Shown here: in pieces, positions 6,607-13,867 of the stretch
How the letters are laid out: every line of letters begins with the position of its first letter
Position numbering within the stretch: the stretch's first letter is position 1
Notes under the pieces: generated by a model
What the model saw: only the letters and a program-made list of their open reading frames with translations
What the model was told of the DNA's origin: nothing
Database searches by the model: none
Program-made: the position numbers and the translations under genes
Origin: a virus
Reading direction: 5' to 3' (one strand)
Virus record (IMG/VR): IMGVR_UViG_3300036846_000155
Coordinates: 1-35,928 of that record
Length of the DNA: 35,928 nt

Positions 6607-7316
6607 CACGCGACTCGCACGGGCCACGCCGTACGGCAGGTGATCGTCGGCGCACCAGTGGTGGCAGCCCACTTCGCCTGGAAGGTGAGCGCCTCGCTGA
6701 CGGTGGAGTCGGCGGTGATGGCGGCAGACCCGTTGCCGGAGGAGACGCCGACCGTGTTGTTCGCTGCCGTGCCTGGGATGATGTTGTTCGTGATCTGGGT
6801 GGCGTTGAACTGCCAGCCCACGTTCCAGGAACCTGAGGCGCCGGGGGCGTTGACTTCAAGCCAGACGGCGGCGTTCCACCGGAACGCGGCGGAGATCGCG
6901 AACACGGTGGCGTCAATCACCTGCGCGGACCCGATCGTGACGCCACCGAGCTGCGGCTGAAGTGACAGCGCCTGCTGCGTCGATCCCCATGTGCCATACC
7001 CGAACATGGTGAACTGGTAGATGCTGCCCGCCTGTGCGTCGGCGCCGGGGACCGTGTAGCTCGCGAGGTTCGTGAAGGCGGCAGCGGTGACGGTGACGGC
7101 GGACGTGGCCGCCAGCTGGCCGCCCATCTGCCGCCACGTCCCCGGTGAGCCCCCAGCGGAGCAGATGAACACCTTCCCGTAGATGTCCACCACGAAATCA
7201 CCAGTGGCGTAAGGGCCGGCGGTGGGAGCACCGCCGAGGGTGCCGCCGATCCACCGGGCTGGCCAGTCGGCCCCCGGCAGTGCCGCCGGTATCCCATCCC
7301 GCGCGAAACTGGGCAC
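6606..7316 (-). CDS. Putative minor tail/fibre tip protein
   Basis: 236 residues from GTG 7316, directly after the upstream TAG, with GGCGGTGA as a possible ribosome binding site. It contains a short early motif (YATGDFVVDIYGKVFICSAG, about 38-57) typical of actinophage fibre proteins, followed by a ~170-residue beta-rich, Gly/Ala/Thr-rich domain without charged clusters. This composition and its place in a run of ATGA-linked appendage genes suggest a trimeric fibre or tip domain that contacts the host. The exact role is unknown. It overlaps the DUF1996 gene by ATGA. Confidence 0.55.
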   Translation of the reverse strand: MPSFARDGIPAALPGADWPARWIGGTLGGAPTAGPYATGDFVVDIYGKVFICSAGGSPGTWRQMGGQLAATSAVTVTAAAFTNLASYTVPGADAQAGSIYQFTMFGYGTWGSTQQALSLQPQLGGVTIGSAQVIDATVFAISAAFRWNAAVWLEVNAPGASGSWNVGWQFNATQITNNIIPGTAANNTVGVSSGNGSAAITADSTVSEALTFQAKWAATTGAPTITCRTAWPVRVA

Positions 7317-7688
7317 CTACATCACCGCCCATCCTGCGCCGAAACCCGACGTGGCAGCAGCAGCACCGACGGGGAAATATTTGTGCGCCGCGGCGGTGAC
7401 AGTGGACACCGGCGGCACCACCGTGTCTGTGCTGGCACCCTCGAGCGTTTCCCCGCTGCCAGCGGCGACGGTGACGTTGCTGCCGGTAACGGCGCCGCCC
7501 ATCTGGAAGCCGCTGGCCGGTGCGTTCTGGACGACGATCCAGTGCCCGATAGCTATACCAGATGGCAGTGTGATGGTCACGGCGGCCGTGGCGGTGTCCA
7601 CTATGTAATAAGTGTCCGCCGCCGCGGTCAGGGAAGCCGTGCTGGCGGAATCGACGTAGACCAGGGTGAGCGCTTGCAGGTAGCGCAT
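7317..7688 (-). CDS. Small appendage protein, paralogue 3
   Basis: 123 residues from ATG 7688, which overlaps the upstream stop (ATGA) and has GGATGGAG about 9 bases before it; an earlier in-frame ATG at 7703 is less likely. The core pattern YYIVDTATAAVTITLPSGIA, then HWIVVQN and VTVAAGSGETLEG, is shared with the next two upstream genes: a Tyr-x-Val-Asp-Thr strand, a T-x-x-L-P strand, a W/L-V-V/I-K/Q-N strand and a closing Thr/Val strand with Gly. It is probably a small beta-structured tail appendage or fibre-head domain made as a separate chain. Function is inferred from context only. Confidence 0.6.
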   Translation of the reverse strand: MRYLQALTLVYVDSASTASLTAAADTYYIVDTATAAVTITLPSGIAIGHWIVVQNAPASGFQMGGAVTGSNVTVAAGSGETLEGASTDTVVPPVSTVTAAAHKYFPVGAAAATSGFGAGWAVM

Positions 7689-8017
7689 CAGAAACTGCTC
7701 CATCCTGGCGTCGGGTAGAACCCCGGCGCCGAGGCGGGGAAATACTGCCGCCGCTGGCCGGCGGTGAGCGTGTTCGTCGTGATCAGATCGATATATTCCT
7801 GCGTGTTCCCCGACGCGTAAGCGGTCACGATCACACTGTTGGCCCCGGACACGTTCTTGAAGATCACCCAGTCGCCGGGCTGGCACGACGCGGCCGGTGG
7901 CAGATTCGCGGTCACCGATGCCGCGGTCGTGTCCACCCGGTAGAACACGCCCGGGATGGCGGTGAACGAGGTGACCCCGGTGACGTAATACACCCGCAGG
8001 GCGCACAGCTGGCTCAT
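7688..8017 (-). CDS. Small appendage protein, paralogue 2
   Basis: 109 residues from ATG 8017 at an ATGA overlap, with GGATGGA spaced as in the neighbouring paralogue; ATG 8032 is an alternative. The sequence follows the same scheme: VFYRVDTTAASVTANLP, GDWVIFKN, NSVIVTAYASGNTQEYID. Both this and the downstream paralogue begin with a short M-x-x-L-x-AL-x-x-x-YV segment, supporting tandem duplication. A likely role is a minor tail or baseplate appendage; no enzyme motif is present. Confidence 0.58.
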   Translation of the reverse strand: MSQLCALRVYYVTGVTSFTAIPGVFYRVDTTAASVTANLPPAASCQPGDWVIFKNVSGANSVIVTAYASGNTQEYIDLITTNTLTAGQRRQYFPASAPGFYPTPGWSSF

Positions 8018-8499
8018 CAGAAGCTCATCCATCCGGTGCCAGCCGCGGCACCTGCGGGTGCGCCTGGCATGAACCAGCGGCCCTGTCCCTGCTGCGACAG
8101 GACGACGCCCGCGGTCAGGCCGTTGACTTTCTCACCGGTCACCGGGGCGACGGTGACGGTGTTCCCGGAACTGTCGACCCGTTTCACCACCAGTGCCGAC
8201 CCGGGCTGCACTGAAGCGGCTGCGGGGAGCTGCATGGTGATGTTGCCACCGGCCGCTGATGCCAGGTGCAGTACCCCGGGGACCGCGGGGAACGTGTTCG
8301 CCGCGGCGGACCATTGCACGAACTGCTGGATCAGGCCGGGGGTGATGTCCACGGCGGTGACGGCGGCTACCAGGTTCGCGACCGTGATCTTCTTCGTGCT
8401 GCCGGTGCCGGCCTGCGTGAAGTCGTGGACGTCGACGATCGGCAGCAGGTCATCCGGCTGCGTGGTGGTGAGGGCGGTGTAGTCGGTGATGCGCGCCAT
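8017..8499 (-). CDS. Appendage protein with tail-fibre N-terminal motif, paralogue 1
   Basis: 160 residues from ATG 8499 (ATGA overlap with the gene before). The N-terminus MARITDYTALTTTQPDDLLP, followed by IVDVHDFTQAGTGSTKKITV, is a motif I associate with actinophage fibre proteins and probably docks them to the tail. The C-terminal ~100 residues repeat the small beta module of the two following genes (VLHLASAAGGNITMQLPAAA, SALVVKRVDSSGNTVTVAP). So the module appears once with the docking motif and twice without it. No catalytic motif is visible. Confidence 0.62.
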   Translation of the reverse strand: MARITDYTALTTTQPDDLLPIVDVHDFTQAGTGSTKKITVANLVAAVTAVDITPGLIQQFVQWSAAANTFPAVPGVLHLASAAGGNITMQLPAAASVQPGSALVVKRVDSSGNTVTVAPVTGEKVNGLTAGVVLSQQGQGRWFMPGAPAGAAAGTGWMSF

Positions 8500-9005
8500 C
8501 AGGAGATCCGCTGCGCGGTGAGGAACGACTGCGCTTTGACGTGGGTGTTGGTGGTGGGGTTGGCCGTGTTCTGCGCCCAGCTGAGCCGCAGGCTTCCCGC
8601 GGTGCTGGTGGTCTGGAGGAGGCCCTGGACGCCGATGACCATGATGGTGCCGGTGCCGCTGGTGTTGGCGGTGACGGTGTCTCCCCAGCTGAACGCGAAC
8701 GCCCCCACATAAGACGCGGACAGGTTCTGCCTGGCGGCGGCGTACTGCCCGGACGCGCCGGACGGGATGGTGAATGTCCATTTGATGTCGGATGATCCGG
8801 CCGCGGGCCCGTCGTAGAAGATGACACCGCCGATGTAGTACGAGGCGGCGGCGACTACGGGCAGGAGGAGGTCGGGGTCACCGGTCATGCTGGTCGTGTT
8901 GACGCGGCCCGTGTCGGCGGGTTTGATGACGGCGAGCGGCACAAACCAGGTGTTGACGTCTGCACTGGCGAGGACTTGCCCGACCGACCAGGTGGGGATA
9001 GGCAA
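8499..9005 (-). CDS. Putative minor tail protein
   Basis: 168 residues from a TTG at 9005 with GAGAGG seven bases upstream; the frame continues upstream, but that part mirrors the preceding tail gene and is not protein-like. The N-terminus (LPIPTWSVGQVLASADVNTW) is a recurrent opening of actinophage minor tail proteins. The rest is a beta-rich domain ending KAQSFLTAQRIS. It is one of a series of small virion proteins after the large tail proteins and probably belongs to the tail tip. Confidence rests on context and the N-terminal motif. Confidence 0.58.
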   Translation of the reverse strand: MPIPTWSVGQVLASADVNTWFVPLAVIKPADTGRVNTTSMTGDPDLLLPVVAAASYYIGGVIFYDGPAAGSSDIKWTFTIPSGASGQYAAARQNLSASYVGAFAFSWGDTVTANTSGTGTIMVIGVQGLLQTTSTAGSLRLSWAQNTANPTTNTHVKAQSFLTAQRIS

Positions 9006-9019
9006 TGCAAGTCCTCTCG

Positions 9020-10495
9020 TTAAAGGCTGAGCGCGTTGAAGTCGAGACGCCCCGCTACCGGGTCGTCGAGGGTGAGGAACCCGGTCCCGGAGACTGGGTT
9101 GCCGTAGCGGGACGCGTCGGTGAGGTTCCACACCGTCTGCCACGCCGACGACGCCGTGTCGAACGTGTGGCTGATCCCGGTGATGAACTCGCCCTTGGTG
9201 ATCACCAGCGCCCCGGCTGTGGTGGTCAGCGATTCGGACGCGATGCCGGTGCCGCCCTGGTCGGTGATGGTGGTTATCACCTGGTCAAGGATCAGGTCCC
9301 CCGGGGTCGCTGGGGCGAACGCGTGGGGCCGTTTGGTCACCTGGATGCGGTCGCCCATGTCGCGGCCCAGCACCTGCGGCCACAGGTCGTCAGGCTGCGC
9401 GGCCGGGTCGATCGTGACCGTGTCGAACCTGTTCTCATTTGATTTGGAGATGAACAGGATCCACTGCGCCCAGGTGAGGGCGTCGGAGTCGGCGACGAGG
9501 ATCAGGTCGGTGCGGCTGTAGGTACGGGGGAACAGGTATTTCGCGATCGACGCGGCGTCGGTGACTTCCTGCACCACACCCCCTACGCGGGTGGCCTGGA
9601 TGTCGTTGGCGAGGGTCGTGTCGTCGTCGGCGCGGCCGATGCCCGCGAGCGGCAGCTCGGCGCCGCCCGGCTGGTCGCCGAAGAATGCCTGGATGGTGGT
9701 GGACGCGGGGAGGGTCGTGAGGGCTCTGCGGTTGCGGTACACCACCGCGCCGGCGGGGCTCGCGTACAGCCAGCCGACCTCGGAGTCGGATGTGATCTGC
9801 ATGAGGTTGAGCGGGCTGTCGCCGTACAGGGTGCCCTGGACGGCGGTGTCCCCGGTGGCGATGGTGCGCTTGTCGGTGGAGGTGTACCAGCCGGCCGAGT
9901 TGAGGATGCGGGTGATGCGTGCGCCGCTGAGCTCGCCCGTGCCGAGGGCACTGGACAGCGGCGGGAGGGTGATCCCGGCGAGGACTTTGAACAGGTCCGT
10001 CGCCGACAGGGTGACTTCGGAGTACCCGGCCTCGTAATCGGTGGCGGTTTCGAGCCACCCGTCGGCGAACCCGGAGAACAGCGGGTAGGTGATCCCGGCG
10101 TAGACGGCGCGGATCCGCACCGGCACCATCGCCGTCAGCCGCGTCGCCCCCCCGGCGACGTAGGGCCCGTTGAGGTTGTCGGGATCGAAGCGGGCGTCGG
10201 AGTTGTCGAGGGTGATGGTGGCGGTCCCGGCCTGGAACTGGATCAGCGGGCCCTGCAGCCGCGTTGAGGGCCGGGTGGTGGTGAAGGCGAGGACATAGGG
10301 CGAGATGTCGGTCCAGATGTCGTTCGTGCCGAGGACGTTGACGTCTAGCCGCCCGCTGGTGGGGTCGTCGAGGATGAACGTGCCCGGCCCGGTGACCGGT
10401 GTCGCGGGGACGAGCGCGGCCTCAGCGATGATCTGCGGCAGGACGACCGTGGCGCTGGGGACGAAGGGCGACCTCTGGCCCGCGAGGAGCGGCAC
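9020..10495 (-). CDS. Minor tail protein (tip complex)
   Basis: 491 residues from GTG 10495, just inside the 3' end of the large fibre gene's intergenic gap. It opens and closes with two copies of a similar segment: FILDDPTSGRLDVNVLGTND near residue 44 and FLTLDDPVAGRLDFNALSL at the very C-terminus, which suggests that equivalent strands bracket the protein. The middle contains features of actinophage minor tail proteins of the tip complex (IQFQAGTATITLDNSDARFD; ITSDSEVGWLYASPAGAVVY). I propose a distal tail or baseplate hub-like component. No lytic enzyme motif is seen. Confidence 0.65.
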   Translation of the reverse strand: MPLLAGQRSPFVPSATVVLPQIIAEAALVPATPVTGPGTFILDDPTSGRLDVNVLGTNDIWTDISPYVLAFTTTRPSTRLQGPLIQFQAGTATITLDNSDARFDPDNLNGPYVAGGATRLTAMVPVRIRAVYAGITYPLFSGFADGWLETATDYEAGYSEVTLSATDLFKVLAGITLPPLSSALGTGELSGARITRILNSAGWYTSTDKRTIATGDTAVQGTLYGDSPLNLMQITSDSEVGWLYASPAGAVVYRNRRALTTLPASTTIQAFFGDQPGGAELPLAGIGRADDDTTLANDIQATRVGGVVQEVTDAASIAKYLFPRTYSRTDLILVADSDALTWAQWILFISKSNENRFDTVTIDPAAQPDDLWPQVLGRDMGDRIQVTKRPHAFAPATPGDLILDQVITTITDQGGTGIASESLTTTAGALVITKGEFITGISHTFDTASSAWQTVWNLTDASRYGNPVSGTGFLTLDDPVAGRLDFNALSL

Positions 10496-10497
10496 CG

Positions 10498-13400
10498 CTA
10501 TCCGCCGAGGTTGACGAGCGAGGTGTAGACGGCGCCGAGGAAGTCGCCGAAGTCGGACGCCACCACCCACCGGCGTGTGCCACCACCGGCGTCGGCGGCC
10601 ATCTTCCAGACCCCGGCGGGGCCGAACAGTTCCGGCAGTTCCCCGTTCGCATCCGTCACGACGGAGGTGATGGCGCCACCGCCGGTGTTCTGCAGGTCGG
10701 TGTACTGGCTGCCGCCGATGAGCGCCGTCCAGAACGTGACCGTCGCCCCGGGTGCGCGCAGCAGGCTATCGGCGGAGAACCCGCCGAATGTGAACGTCCA
10801 GTCAGCCTGCGTGCCGCCGAACTTCCGCCGCCCGGGCGCCTGGATACCGCCGCTGGACGCGATCGATATGGTGAACACTTTCGATGCCGTCGCGGCGCCA
10901 CCGGGCGAACTGTCAGCGACCGCGATCGTGAATGTGGACACCCCGGCGGCGGTGGGTGTGCCGGTGATCGTCCCCGCGGCCGGGTCGAGTGCCAGCCCAG
11001 CGGGCAGGCTCCCGGCGGTTATCCCCCACGCGTACGGGGGGGTGCCGTTCGCCGCGGTCAGCGTCGCCGTGTAGGCCGTCCCGGTGGTGCCGTTCGGCAG
11101 CGTCGCGGTCGTGATCGTCAGCGCGCTGGAGATGGTGATCGACAGCGCGGCGGTCGCGGTCGCGGATACATTGTCAGTCACACGGACCGTGAACGATGAC
11201 GTGCCCGGCGTCGTCGGCGTCCCCGCGATGACACCGGTCCCGGGCGTCAGCGACAGCCCAGCCGGGAGCGTGCCGACCGTGACGGCCCACGTGTAGGGGA
11301 CGGCGCCGCCGGTCGCCTCAAGGATGTTGCTGTAGGAGGCGCCGGTGGTGCCAGGGTCGAGCGCGGCGGTGGTGACAGCCAGCGCCGACGACGAGGTGAC
11401 CGTCAGGGAGAACGCCTTGGTGCCGAACGCGGGTGTCGGGGTCGCTGAGTCGGTCGCTTTCGCGGTGAACGAGAACGGCGAGCCGGCGGTCGTGGACGGG
11501 GTGCCGATGAGCAGGCCACCACCGCCCGTGCCAGTGCCGCCAGAGCCGCTTTGTGTGCCGGCGATACCCTTCCACGTCGCCTTCGTCAGCGGGCCGAGGA
11601 AGTCGTTGATCGACCCGCCGCCGCCGTTAATGCCCGTCGCCCAGTACAGCCAGATGTAAAGCGGCAGCTGCGAGAGGGTGCCCCCGGGGCCGAACGCGGT
11701 CTTCAGGTACGCCAGGTCAGCCTGCAGCCTGGTGTTCTGCGCCGCGTCAGTCCCATACCCGGACAGGCCGAACTCAGTGATTGCCAGTGGCTTCCCCAGG
11801 TTCCTGACATACCCCGTCCACACCCTCCAGCCGTTCGTTGAGCCCATGTCGGGGCCGACGTTGTAGGTGTGCCGGTCGTAGAAGTCGAACCCATACACGT
11901 CGGTCGTGTCGGTCGGCGGTATCCACGCGTTGCTGCCGCCCTGCTGATACCAGGCGAGGTAGGAGGTGGAGATCGTGACGAGCTGCACCGGGGTGACGGA
12001 CTGGGCGTTGTGGACCTTCGTCATCTGATCCCGCCAGCCCGACTGGAACGTCGAGGCGGACAGGCCGCTGCCGCCGGTGTTCTCAGGTTCGGAGTTCCAG
12101 CAGAACCCGACCGCCTGCACCGAATGGGGGATCGACGCGGCGAAGTTGTTGAACGTCGCCTGGCTGGCCAGGTCGTTCCAGCAGATGTAGGTGAACGTTC
12201 CCGGTTTCGCCTGCGTGATCTGGTCCATCAGCGTCCCGGACCAGGAGGACGGCATGCTGGAGAAGAACACTTTGTAGGCGCCGATCGGCCCGATGGTGGG
12301 ATAGGCGGTGGTGAACCCGCCGACGGTCGGGGCGCCCTGCGGTCCCGTGTTCGCGCCGACGAAAGTGAAGTCACCTGAGCCGCCGCCGCCGCCGCCAGGT
12401 TCGAGGGTGAGCCCCGGTGGCAGGCTCCCCGCCGACACGGACCATGTGTACGGCGGTGCGCCGCCGGTGACGTTCAGCTGGTTCGTGTAGGCGACACCCA
12501 CCTGCCCGGCGGTCAGCGGGGACGTGTTGGTGATCGTGACCGTCCCCGCCGGGCCGATCGGCGGGTCCGGCAGCAGCGTGACCAGCAACTCGCCCCACAC
12601 GGCGGTCGCGCCGAGCGTCGCGCCAGCGGTCACCGCGGCCGTCGAGTTGGTGATGACCTGCGTGCCTACCGACATGTAGACGCCGCCGGACACGTGGAGC
12701 CCAGCGTCCATCGCCACCATCGGCGATGCCCACGTGATCCCCGCCGACGCCGACCCGGACGTGATCACCGCCAGGACGAGCTCGTTGTTGTTCGCCAGGC
12801 CCATCGAGGTGGTCGCCGACGGGGCGCTGCTCGTCCGCAATGCGGTCCCGGTCTGGTCGAGCGCTACGGTCTGGTTGATCCCGGCACAGGCGATGACCTC
12901 AACGAACTTCGCATACGTCGTCCCCGACCACGTGACCGTCACCGTCGAGACGCCGCTCGTCAGGACCGCTGTCGCGTGCAGCGACTGGTAGATGTAGCAC
13001 GCCATCCCGTTAGCCGCGGCAAAACTGCCGATCTGCGTCCACGTATGCGAGCCCGTGTCGGTGACGCCGGTGGGGGTGACGGCGGACCCGGCACCGCAGC
13101 CGACGCAGCAGAACAGCGCGTCGCCGGAGTTCGTCGTCTTGGTGATGTTCACCACGGTCGAGCTGCTGCCCGCGGCCTGCGCGGTTGAGCCGATCGCGTA
13201 GGGGACGCCGACACCCGCGTTCTGCAGCCCGACCGTCTCGGTCGCCGACACCTGGCTGCTCGAGTCGGTCCAGGTGGACGCGAACGTGGACGTGCCGTCG
13301 GCGGAGGCGAAGCCGATCGCCACACTCGTGCCCGCCGACGACACCGCGGACCCGGCGGTGAACGCGCCACCCGGCGTCAGGGTGCCCGTCACCGCGCCGT

Positions 13401-13857
13401 CGAACGTGAGGACCAGGTTCCCGATCGCCGGCGCCGCACCCAGCGCCGGGGCGGCCTGTGACGTGGACGCGGTGTTCGAGTTGCCCACCGCGGCATTGGT
13501 GACGGTGCCGAGGGCGTAGCGGAAGATGTCGACGCAGATCGCCGTGACCGTGGCGGCCGCGAACGGGGTGAGGGTGATCGTCGCGCCATCAGGCACATTC
13601 GCCGCGGCCACGTAAAAGAACGTCTGGATCCAGCGGGCGTTCGCCGACCCGAGCTGCTGCTCCTTGATCGTCGTGAAGTTCGTAAGGTTCGTGGAGTCCT
13701 GCACCACCATGCCGTTCGCCACGTGGGTGCCGTCGGACATGCAGCAGGCGACGATCACATCACCGGCGATGATCCCCGTACCGGCGGGGATCGTCGCGGC
13801 GAGCGCGCCGCCGCTGCCGGTGGCGCCGATGGAGACCGTGTTGACGCGGACGCTCAA
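10498..13857 (-). CDS. Large modular fibre-like protein with glycosidase-like domain nested in an Ig-like domain
   Basis: 1119 residues from TTG 13857 (GAGGAG upstream). Order of modules: two related ~210-residue beta domains (about 1-215 and 216-440); the first half of a putative Ig (He_PIG-type) domain ending in GSLPPGLTLEP (about 450-487); a Gly-rich linker; a ~280-residue TIM-barrel-like domain (about 495-770) with clan GH-A-like features, WNSEPEN near 592 as acid/base candidate and ITEFG near 693 as nucleophile candidate; a second Gly-rich linker; the second half of the Ig domain (IGTPSTTAGSPFSF); two intact He_PIG domains (about 830-1000); and a ~115-residue C-terminal beta domain (ADWTFTFGG...). 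It follows the tape measure gene, so it is likely a tail fibre or spike that binds or trims host glycans. The substrate is unknown. Confidence 0.72.
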   Translation of the reverse strand: MSVRVNTVSIGATGSGGALAATIPAGTGIIAGDVIVACCMSDGTHVANGMVVQDSTNLTNFTTIKEQQLGSANARWIQTFFYVAAANVPDGATITLTPFAAATVTAICVDIFRYALGTVTNAAVGNSNTASTSQAAPALGAAPAIGNLVLTFDGAVTGTLTPGGAFTAGSAVSSAGTSVAIGFASADGTSTFASTWTDSSSQVSATETVGLQNAGVGVPYAIGSTAQAAGSSSTVVNITKTTNSGDALFCCVGCGAGSAVTPTGVTDTGSHTWTQIGSFAAANGMACYIYQSLHATAVLTSGVSTVTVTWSGTTYAKFVEVIACAGINQTVALDQTGTALRTSSAPSATTSMGLANNNELVLAVITSGSASAGITWASPMVAMDAGLHVSGGVYMSVGTQVITNSTAAVTAGATLGATAVWGELLVTLLPDPPIGPAGTVTITNTSPLTAGQVGVAYTNQLNVTGGAPPYTWSVSAGSLPPGLTLEPGGGGGGSGDFTFVGANTGPQGAPTVGGFTTAYPTIGPIGAYKVFFSSMPSSWSGTLMDQITQAKPGTFTYICWNDLASQATFNNFAASIPHSVQAVGFCWNSEPENTGGSGLSASTFQSGWRDQMTKVHNAQSVTPVQLVTISTSYLAWYQQGGSNAWIPPTDTTDVYGFDFYDRHTYNVGPDMGSTNGWRVWTGYVRNLGKPLAITEFGLSGYGTDAAQNTRLQADLAYLKTAFGPGGTLSQLPLYIWLYWATGINGGGGSINDFLGPLTKATWKGIAGTQSGSGGTGTGGGGLLIGTPSTTAGSPFSFTAKATDSATPTPAFGTKAFSLTVTSSSALAVTTAALDPGTTGASYSNILEATGGAVPYTWAVTVGTLPAGLSLTPGTGVIAGTPTTPGTSSFTVRVTDNVSATATAALSITISSALTITTATLPNGTTGTAYTATLTAANGTPPYAWGITAGSLPAGLALDPAAGTITGTPTAAGVSTFTIAVADSSPGGAATASKVFTISIASSGGIQAPGRRKFGGTQADWTFTFGGFSADSLLRAPGATVTFWTALIGGSQYTDLQNTGGGAITSVVTDANGELPELFGPAGVWKMAADAGGGTRRWVVASDFGDFLGAVYTSLVNLGG

Positions 13858-13867
13858 GACTCACTCC

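Noticed and set aside
5851-6960. Plus-strand frame of 369 codons opposite DUF1996 and fibre genes
   Set aside because: It spans the junction of two minus genes and has no protein-like segments; a high-GC shadow.
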